This document shows positions 1 through 5,763 of a stretch of DNA of 9,219 nt, one piece after another; within the stretch, counting starts at the first letter, position 1; the number at the start of each line of letters is the position of its first letter. Location: positions 1 through 9,219 of the forward strand of contig JBAVQS010000033.1 in assembly GCA_049694275.1 (NCBI GenBank). Reading direction: 5' to 3'. The notes below the pieces were generated by a model that worked only from the letters and a program-made list of their open reading frames with translations, ran no database searches and had not been told where the DNA came from. The DNA comes from JBAVQS01 sp049694275. Its GTDB lineage: Bacteria > Chloroflexota > Anaerolineae > UBA4142 > SHND01. The position numbers were made by a program, and so were the translations under genes.

Positions 1-1
1 A

Positions 2-619
2 CCCTTGCCGCCGCCGCCGACCGATGCGCCCACAAATACACCCGGCCCAACGGATACGCTCAGCCCAACGGACACGCCAACGCTCACACCGACGATAACG
101 CCGACGGCTACACGCACACGCGTTCCAATCACGCGTACGCCGCGGACGGCGACGCCGCCCGCCGTAACAATGAAATATCCGGCACCACTACTAATCGAGC
201 CCAATTCAACATCGGGACCGATTAACGCCGGACAACAGGATCTGGTTTTCAAATGGAATTCAGTAGGGAATTTGGGTGTGAACGAGTGTTACGTCGTAAC
301 CGCCAATTTCATCAACATTGCAGACCCAGCACAGCGAGCGGCTCCTTATTCCTACTTGGTCAAAAGTAGTTGTAATAGCAGTGGTTCGCCCATCCAGAGC
401 TTTACCCTCTTTGCAAAGAGACATGGCATACCATACTATGATGGCTGGATAAACGTCATTGTAAGTTATTATCCAACGGATCAGGTTCTTTTGCGCTGGA
501 AAGTAACTGTAGCACACGATGATGGGCCTGATCTGAATCCGAATGACCTGAGCAATGAATTATGGACTCCAATTAGCCCCCCAAGCAGCGAATTGGAATA
601 CAGGTTCTGGAATCCTTAG
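2..619 (+). CDS. Thr-Pro linker protein with C-terminal YPAP/W-rich domain (5' end outside window)
   Basis: The reading frame is open from the window edge, so the true start is probably upstream; a TTG at position 5 is the first possible start inside. The first 45 or so residues are a Thr-Pro-rich tract (TPT/TDTP units), a typical extracytoplasmic spacer in Chloroflexota. The remaining 150 residues start with KYPAPLLIEP and contain FKWNSVGNLGVNECYVV and LLRWKVTV. This resembles an uncharacterised Trp-rich domain often found at the C-termini of Chloroflexota surface or kinase-linked proteins; that family link is from memory. No catalytic residues are evident. Part 241-600 is about 45% GC by hand count, clearly below the genes that follow. 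The gene ends just before a hairpin and is unrelated to the ATP synthase genes downstream. A secreted or membrane-anchored protein is likely, but the N-terminal signal cannot be seen. Function unknown. Confidence 0.7.
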   Translation, partial: PLPPPPTDAPTNTPGPTDTLSPTDTPTLTPTITPTATRTRVPITRTPRTATPPAVTMKYPAPLLIEPNSTSGPINAGQQDLVFKWNSVGNLGVNECYVVTANFINIADPAQRAAPYSYLVKSSCNSSGSPIQSFTLFAKRHGIPYYDGWINVIVSYYPTDQVLLRWKVTVAHDDGPDLNPNDLSNELWTPISPPSSELEYRFWNP

Positions 620-623
620 AATG

Positions 624-677
624 CAGATTGCTGATTTGATCAACTTTGTTGAAATCCGCAATCTGAAATCCGCAATT
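624..677. repeat. Hairpin and 14-base tandem repeat before atpG
   Basis: CAGATTGCTGATTT (624-637) pairs with AAATCCGCAATCTG (652-665) with one mismatch. Inside, CAAC (641-644) pairs with GTTG (648-651) around a TTT loop. The right arm overlaps a direct repeat: TGAAATCCGCAAT occurs at 650-662 and again at 664-676, a 14-base period. No T-run follows, so this is not a standard terminator, although it lies 5 bases after the stop codon of the preceding gene and could still end or process that transcript. It may be a dispersed intergenic repeat; copies elsewhere in the genome would decide this. Confidence 0.65.
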
Positions 678-681
678 AAAT

Positions 682-1563
682 ATGCCAACGATTCGCCAAA
701 TCCGCCAACGCATCAAGAGCGTCAAGAATATTTCCCAGGTCACGCGCGCCATGCAGATGATCTCGGCGAGCAAGATGCGCCGCGCCCAGAACGCCGTGAC
801 CGCCAGCCGCAGCTATTCGGAAAAAGCGCGCGAGGTGCTCACGTACGTCGCCACCGAGCCGGGTCGCAGCAAACACCTGCATCCTCTGCTCGAAGAGCGC
901 ACGCAGGTATCGTCCATTGCCATCGTCCTATTTACCGCCGACCGTGGACTGGCCGGCGCCTACAATATGAACATCATTCGCAAAACGGTTGATTTCTGCA
1001 AGCAGCAGACCGCCCCGGTCAAGTTCATCACCGTCGGGCGTCGTGGACGCGATCTCATGCGCCGCATGGGCTATACCGTGGTGGCCGATTTCAGCGGCAT
1101 GGGCGACCGGCCGCAGATGAGCCAGATCTCTGCCCTTGCCCGAGGGACCATGGATGAGTTTCTCGAACACCGGGTCGATCAGATCTATCTCGCCTATACC
1201 GACTTTGTCAATGTGCTGCGCCAGATTCCCACGGTCAAACAGGTTTTGCCGATACCGGAAGCACAGCGCAAACGCGAGGGACCGGAGGCGGTCTATCTCT
1301 ACGAGCCCGCGGCCGAACAGATCCTCGCACAGGTCCTGCCGCGCTTTGTCCAGGTCCAAATTTATCAGGCATTGCTGGAATCGATCGCCAGCGAACACGC
1401 CGCACGGATGGTCGCCATGCGTAACGCGACAGATAACGCCAACGACCTGATCGAAAGCCTGACCCTTTTGCGCAACAAGGTCCGCCAGACTGCGATCACC
1501 AAAGAGATGCTTGACATTGCTGGCGGCGCCGAAGCCCTGCGCCAATCGCTCGCAGGTAGATAG
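682..1563 (+). CDS. atpG: F1 ATP synthase gamma subunit
   Basis: The gamma subunit is the rotating central stalk of F1, a coiled coil that turns inside the alpha3beta3 ring and couples proton flow to ATP synthesis at the cytoplasmic membrane. The 293-residue product is near the usual length. The N-terminal helix (IRQRIKSVKNISQVTRAM, residues 5-22, then SASKMRRAQ) and the C-terminal helix (NATDNANDLIESLTL, then the EMLDIAGGAEAL motif) are the two family signatures. Between them lies the Rossmann-like domain with FTADRGLAGAYN. The ATG at 682 gives a standard N-terminus. No Shine-Dalgarno sequence lies before it; the start follows a repeat and hairpin by only a few bases. atpD follows 95 bases downstream. 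atpA is missing from its usual place directly upstream. Identification is secure. Confidence 0.97.
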   Translation: MPTIRQIRQRIKSVKNISQVTRAMQMISASKMRRAQNAVTASRSYSEKAREVLTYVATEPGRSKHLHPLLEERTQVSSIAIVLFTADRGLAGAYNMNIIRKTVDFCKQQTAPVKFITVGRRGRDLMRRMGYTVVADFSGMGDRPQMSQISALARGTMDEFLEHRVDQIYLAYTDFVNVLRQIPTVKQVLPIPEAQRKREGPEAVYLYEPAAEQILAQVLPRFVQVQIYQALLESIASEHAARMVAMRNATDNANDLIESLTLLRNKVRQTAITKEMLDIAGGAEALRQSLAGR

Positions 1564-1565
1564 CG

Positions 1566-1635
1566 GTCGGCGCTCAAACACCGGCCGACAAAATTGCACT
1601 TTTTGAAGACGGAATAGATGATTACGTTCGACGTA
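1566..1635 (+). other. Small inverted repeats in the atpG-atpD gap
   Basis: GTCGGC (1566-1571) pairs with GCCGAC (1584-1589) across a 12-base loop immediately after the atpG stop. TACGT (1623-1627) pairs with ACGTA (1631-1635) around TCG shortly before the atpD ribosome binding site. Both stems are short and could arise by chance. They could tune mRNA stability or translation between the gamma and beta genes, but nothing here shows that. Confidence 0.25.
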
Positions 1636-1658
1636 CCGTTTTAATTGAGGAGGAAGGA

Positions 1659-3086
<1,428 letters not shown>

Positions 3087-3092
3087 CATAAT

Positions 3093-3137
3093 CCCCTCCG
3101 CCTCTTCTGAAAGTTGCGCAAGCAACGCGGAAAGGGG
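3093..3137 (+). promoter_or_regulatory. Hairpin with GCAA tetraloop in the atpD-atpC leader
   Basis: GTTGC (3113-3117) and GCAAC (3122-3126) form a stem closed by a GCAA loop, a stable GNRA type. An outer stem can form between CCCCTCCGC (3093-3101) and GCGGA plus GGGG (3127-3137), with two unpaired A residues. The Shine-Dalgarno stretch of atpC, GGGAGTGAGG at 3141-3150, starts three bases after the G-run that borders the stem. The fold may set the translation rate of atpC relative to atpD (F1 contains one epsilon per three beta); that role is inference. Confidence 0.45.
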
Positions 3138-3154
3138 GAAGGGAGTGAGGCCCT

Positions 3155-3586
3155 ATGCCAACCATTCATCTGGATATTGTTACGGTCGAGCGGCCGGTCA
3201 TCAGCGAGGATGTGGATTACATCAGCGCGCCGGGCATCGATGGCGTCATTGGCATCCTGCCCCGTCACGAACCGCTCTTGACCGCCCTGACCTTTGGCGA
3301 GCTCCGTTACAAAAAGGGCGATCAGGAATCGTCGTTTGCGATCGGCGGCGGCTTTATGGAAGTACGCCCGGACAAGGTGACGGTGCTTGCCGACAGCGCT
3401 GACCAGGCCGAAGAGATCGACGAGCAGCGCGCCGAAGAGGCGCGCAAGCGCGCACAAGAGCTTTTGGCGCAAAAGCCGGAGAGCGATGTCGAATCGGCGC
3501 GCCTGGAACAAGCCATCCGCCGCGCCGAGATCCAACTGCGCGTCGCGCGCAAAGAACGCCGGCGTCTCGAACAGCGCAGCGACTAG
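3155..3586 (+). CDS. atpC: F1 ATP synthase epsilon subunit
   Basis: Epsilon binds gamma and the c-ring and can inhibit ATP hydrolysis through its C-terminal helices. The 143-residue product has the N-terminal beta-sandwich (residues 1-84, with GVIGILPRHEPLLTAL 30-45 and GGGFMEVRPDKVTVLAD 64-80) and a full two-helix C-terminal domain (86-143) rich in Glu, Arg and Ala. Residues 88-93 are IDEQRA, which fits the I(L)DxxRA motif known from ATP-binding epsilon subunits such as that of thermophilic Bacillus PS3. The ATG at 3155 has a purine-rich Shine-Dalgarno at 3141-3150. No clear rho-independent terminator follows. This is the last gene of the atpGDC group, and the operon apparently ends here because 305 non-coding bases come next. 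Confidence 0.96.
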   Translation: MPTIHLDIVTVERPVISEDVDYISAPGIDGVIGILPRHEPLLTALTFGELRYKKGDQESSFAIGGGFMEVRPDKVTVLADSADQAEEIDEQRAEEARKRAQELLAQKPESDVESARLEQAIRRAEIQLRVARKERRRLEQRSD

Positions 3587-3715
3587 CCCACTAACCCGTT
3601 AATCCGCCTCAAGACCTCTCGTCACATCCCGTATGGGCTATGACCCGCTGGGGATATTCGGGATTCGCAGACAAGTAGGGGCTAATAGAGCAATCCAATA
3701 GAAAGCGGCCGTTAC

Positions 3716-3766
3716 AACGCAAGCTGTTAGCTTTGCGGCCAAACTCGCGAGCTAACAGCTTGCGTT
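3716..3766. repeat. Nested inverted repeat (REP/BIME-like or small transposon remnant)
   Basis: AACGCAAGCTGTTAGCT (3716-3732) is repeated exactly as its reverse complement at 3750-3766, a perfect 17-bp inverted repeat with a 17-base spacer. Each arm with its spacer edge is also a small hairpin: CGCAAGCT-GTT-AGCTTTGCG on the left (one extra T) and CGCGAGCT-AAC-AGCTTGCG on the right (one mismatch). GTTAC flanks the left arm (3711-3715) and recurs overlapping the right end (3764-3768), and GCGGCC occurs at 3705-3710 and 3735-3740. Two head-to-head hairpins are the layout of BIME elements made from REP sequences. It could also act as an atpC transcript end or a cruciform. Confidence 0.7.
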
Positions 3767-3771
3767 ACATA

Positions 3772-3829
3772 TTCCGACCTTTATTTGCTTTATCTATAAT
3801 TTCCCTGTTTCGCTTTTTCCCTGTATACT
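3772..3829 (+). promoter_or_regulatory. Candidate mreB promoters
   Basis: A perfect -10 hexamer TATAAT lies at 3795-3800, with only a weak -35 match (TTCCGA, 3772-3777) at 17-base spacing. A second -10-like TATACT is at 3824-3829, with TTCCCT (3801-3806) 17 bases upstream as a poor -35. The TTTCCCTGT direct repeat brackets this segment with a 16-base step and could be an operator. Either start would leave an mreB leader of roughly 55-90 bases without a Shine-Dalgarno site. Confidence 0.4.
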
Positions 3830-3891
3830 GGTAGTCTGTTTACCTGTCTACCAACGATTCAATTATTCGCTTAGATTGAACCAACTAACCT

Positions 3892-4914
3892 ATGCCAATG
3901 TTCGTTCGCCAGATCGGAATTGATCTCGGCACTGTGAATGTGCTCGTGTATGTGCGTGGGCGCGGAATCGTCCTCCAGGAACCCTCGCTGGTTGCCATTT
4001 CCGTTGCCGATAACAAAATTGTCGCGCTCGGCGAAGAGGCCAAAGCTATGCTGGGGCGCACCCCCGAGAACATCGAAGTCATGCGTCCCATGCGGGATGG
4101 CGTCATCGCCGATTATATGGTCACCGAGGCCATGCTCCGCTATTTCATCCAAAAGGTTTGCGGGCGGGTTCAAATGGCCATCGCCCAACGGCCTGAGATT
4201 GCCATTAGCGTGCCGGTTGGCGTGACCACCGTCGAATCGCGCGCGGTCCGCGACGCCGCAATCGCCGCCGGAGGGCGTTCGGCACATCTGATCCCCGAGC
4301 CGCTTGCCGCCGCCATGGGCGCCGGGCTCCCCGTGCATACGCCGACCGGGAACATGGTCGTCGACATTGGCGGGGGCGCCAGCGAGGCCGCAGTCATTTC
4401 GGTGAACGGAATTGTGGTGTCGAGCTCGGTCCGCACCGCCGGGCTCAAGATCGATGAATCCATCACCAACTATATCCGCAAGAAATACAACCTGATGATC
4501 GGCGAGCAGACGGCAGAGGATATCAAGATTCAGATCGGGTCTGCCCTGCCACTGGAAGAAGAGGTTTCGATGGAGGTGCGCGGACGTGACCAGGTGGCCG
4601 GCCTTCCCCGCACAATCCGCGTCAGTTCAGGCGAAATCACCGAAGCGATCGCCGAACCAATCTCGGCGATTGTCGGCGTGGTCAAGTCGGTGCTCGAAAA
4701 GACGCCGCCTGAGCTCGCTGCCGATATTATTGACCGCGGCATGGTTCTGACCGGCGGCGGGGCGCTCTTGCGCAACCTCGACCGGTTCCTCACCCGCGAA
4801 ACGGGCGTCCCTTGTTATCCCGCCGAAAACCCGATCGCCTGCGTTGCTATCGGCGCCGGTCGAGCCGTCGAACAACTCGAACTGCTCAAAAAGAGTATGG
4901 TGCAAGCGTCCTGA
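3892..4914 (+). CDS. mreB: Rod-shape actin homologue MreB
   Basis: MreB polymerises on the inner face of the cytoplasmic membrane and guides the elongasome that inserts peptidoglycan along the cell wall. The 340-residue product matches the family length. Actin-fold motifs are present: phosphate 1 IGIDLGTVNVLVY (residues 8-20), IPEPLAAAMGAGL (134-146), with the Glu that helps hydrolysis, phosphate 2 VVDIGGGASEAAVIS (156-170; the family usually has GGGTTE, so Thr-Thr is Ala-Ser here), and the adenosine motif LTGGGALLRNLD (286-297). Either the ATG at 3892 or the one at 3898 could start it; the second gives an N-terminus more like other MreB proteins. Neither has a Shine-Dalgarno. mreC and mreD do not follow; the next gene is rex on the other strand. 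A shared terminator ends the gene. Confidence 0.95.
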   Translation: MPMFVRQIGIDLGTVNVLVYVRGRGIVLQEPSLVAISVADNKIVALGEEAKAMLGRTPENIEVMRPMRDGVIADYMVTEAMLRYFIQKVCGRVQMAIAQRPEIAISVPVGVTTVESRAVRDAAIAAGGRSAHLIPEPLAAAMGAGLPVHTPTGNMVVDIGGGASEAAVISVNGIVVSSSVRTAGLKIDESITNYIRKKYNLMIGEQTAEDIKIQIGSALPLEEEVSMEVRGRDQVAGLPRTIRVSSGEITEAIAEPISAIVGVVKSVLEKTPPELAADIIDRGMVLTGGGALLRNLDRFLTRETGVPCYPAENPIACVAIGAGRAVEQLELLKKSMVQAS

Positions 4915-4915
4915 A

Positions 4916-4964
4916 TTTATAGAAATAAAAAATCCCCCCGGCCGGGGGGATTTTTTTCTATAAA
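4916..4964. terminator. Bidirectional rho-independent terminator between mreB and rex
   Basis: 4927-4956 is a perfect 30-base palindrome: six A, TCCCCCCGG, CCGGGGGGA, six T. It gives a very GC-rich stem with a U-run on either strand. Outer arms TTTATAG (4916-4922) and CTATAAA (4958-4964) can extend the stem past a small bulge. It starts 2 bases after the mreB TGA, and the rex TAG (4958-4960, minus strand) lies within the outer arm. It serves both convergent genes. Confidence 0.93.
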
Positions 4965-5581
4965 TAATAGGTCATGCTCTGTAAGCCTGCCACCGGATCA
5001 ATATCATATACCTTGACCTTGGGCGGCACACTGAGAGTGACCGGGGCGTAATTCAGGATCGCGTGTACGCCCGACTCCACCAACAACTCGGCTGTGTGTT
5101 GAGCCACGTGCGCCGGCACTGCGACAATCCCGATCTGGATCTTTTTATTGCGCACGAACTCTTTCAAATCCTCGACCGGTTGCACTTTCCAGTAGCCCAT
5201 CGTCTGTCCGATCTTGTGCGGGTCATTGTCAAAGATCGCGGCGAGGCGAAAGCCACGCGCCTCAAATCCGCCATAGTTTGCAATGGCGTGCCCCAGGTCG
5301 CCGGCGCCGATGAGCACCATCTCCCAGACACGATGCACCTTGAGGATGCTGCGCAGTTCAGTCTCGAGATGCATAATCTCGTACCCGGTCCCCTGCTTGC
5401 CAAACTCGCCGAAATAGGAAAGGTCCTTGCGAATCTGGGCAGAGGAGAAACCCAGGTGTTCTGAAAGCTCCTGCGAAGAAGTAACCCGCCGGCCCTCCTG
5501 TTTCAAATGGCTGAGCGCTCGCAAATAGAGCGGCAAACGGCCTACGACGATGGCAGGCACTTTATCTGTGATCTTGTTCAT
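4958..5581 (-). CDS. rex: Redox-sensing transcriptional repressor Rex
   Basis: Rex is a dimeric repressor that senses the NADH/NAD+ ratio; NADH binding releases it from operators of fermentation and respiration genes. With the start at 5581 (MNKITDKVPA) the protein has 207 residues, the family norm. The N-terminal winged helix includes the recognition region SSAQIRKDLSYFGEFGKQG (46-64). The Rossmann domain follows with GAGDLG (92-97) and IFDNDP (116-121), and the C-terminal signature LNYAPVTLSVP plus DIDPVAGLQSMTYYL closes it. The frame extends upstream to an ATG at 5623, adding 14 residues, but that stretch is made of TTGTGAA repeats that look like operator DNA, so I prefer 5581. No strong Shine-Dalgarno is seen. 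It is convergent with mreB and divergent from obgE. Autoregulation is likely from the half-sites in front. Confidence 0.95.
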   Translation of the reverse strand: MNKITDKVPAIVVGRLPLYLRALSHLKQEGRRVTSSQELSEHLGFSSAQIRKDLSYFGEFGKQGTGYEIMHLETELRSILKVHRVWEMVLIGAGDLGHAIANYGGFEARGFRLAAIFDNDPHKIGQTMGYWKVQPVEDLKEFVRNKKIQIGIVAVPAHVAQHTAELLVESGVHAILNYAPVTLSVPPKVKVYDIDPVAGLQSMTYYL

Positions 5582-5587
5582 GCTCGT

Positions 5588-5616
5588 TTGTGAAACCCTT
5601 GTGAAGCTATTGTGAA
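5588..5616. promoter_or_regulatory. Three TTGTGAA half-sites in direct repeat (putative Rex operator array)
   Basis: TTGTGAA occurs exactly at 5588-5594, 5599-5605 and 5610-5616, separated by 4 bases (accc, gcta), an 11-base period. Known Rex operators are TTGTGAA-N4-TTCACAA, an inverted pair with the same 4-base gap; here all three copies point the same way. A near match in the opposite orientation, ATCACAA, is at 5642-5648 and overlaps the candidate rex -10. The array begins 6 bases upstream of the preferred rex start codon. CRP/FNR-type proteins also use TGTGA half-sites and are the main alternative. Confidence 0.6.
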
Positions 5617-5636
5617 GAATCAAACTAACCTAATGA

Positions 5637-5665
5637 ATATTATCACAAGTAAAAAATGTCGGCAA
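5637..5665 (-). promoter_or_regulatory. Candidate rex promoter
   Basis: On the minus strand, TTGCCG (5660-5665) and TAATAT (5637-5642) are separated by exactly 17 bases, each matching four of six consensus positions. Transcription would start near 5630, upstream of the TTGTGAA array, which would then lie in the 5' leader in a roadblock position. An overlapping GATAAT offers an alternative -10 with a 15-base spacer. Confidence 0.4.
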
Positions 5666-5690
5666 GGGGGCGCAAAACCATGAGAACGTG

Positions 5691-5696
5691 TATAAT
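5691..5696 (+). promoter_or_regulatory. Candidate obgE -10 element
   Basis: A perfect TATAAT on the plus strand, 68 bases before the obgE start, in the divergent rex-obgE gap. No convincing -35 hexamer is seen at 16-18 bases upstream. A start about 7 bases downstream would place the 5' end near 5703, just before the short ORF at 5707. Confidence 0.4.
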
Positions 5697-5706
5697 AGGA
5701 TGCACA

Positions 5707-5763
5707 ATGATAAAAAACTCCTTTCGGATTATAAACCGATATCCTGCAATTTGGAACATGTAA
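5707..5763 (+). CDS. Possible 18-codon leader ORF abutting obgE
   Basis: ATG at 5707 opens an 18-codon frame (MIKNSFRIINRYPAIWNM) ending with TAA at 5761-5763, directly against the obgE ATG at 5764. The ATG would lie only a few bases from the 5' end predicted from TATAAT at 5691, suggesting near-leaderless initiation, and ribosomes finishing here could restart on obgE. A second frame, ATG 5700 to TGA 5771, overlaps the obgE start but begins upstream of the predicted transcript start. No Shine-Dalgarno supports either. A chance ORF of this size is quite possible. Confidence 0.25.
   Translation: MIKNSFRIINRYPAIWNM

Larger units (their letters stand above)
3587..3891. other. Non-coding region between atpC and mreB
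   Basis: No coding frame or tRNA is visible in these 305 bases. The first third contains a loose hairpin, ATCCCG (3626-3631) with CGGGAT (3659-3664), enclosing a short GGG/CCC stem, but no T-run to make it a convincing atpC terminator. The middle holds the nested inverted repeat at 3716-3766. The last third is AT-rich and contains the candidate mreB promoters. TTTCCCTGT occurs twice (3800-3808 and 3816-3824), and GGTAG/CTACC (3830-3834, 3848-3852) is an inverted repeat downstream of the second -10 candidate. Confidence 0.6.

Noticed and set aside
650..676. Short direct repeats as a possible CRISPR remnant
   Set aside because: Only two adjacent 13-base copies with a single base between them, no spacers and no cas genes.
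555..992. Plus-strand frame of 145 codons across the end of the first gene and the start of atpG
   Set aside because: It overlaps the clear atpG frame and turns into Arg/His-rich out-of-frame sequence; no ribosome binding site.
5582..5623. Upstream start of rex at 5623 adding 14 residues
   Set aside because: The added residues are encoded by the TTGTGAA repeats, are not typical of Rex N-termini, and the 207-residue form fits the family length.
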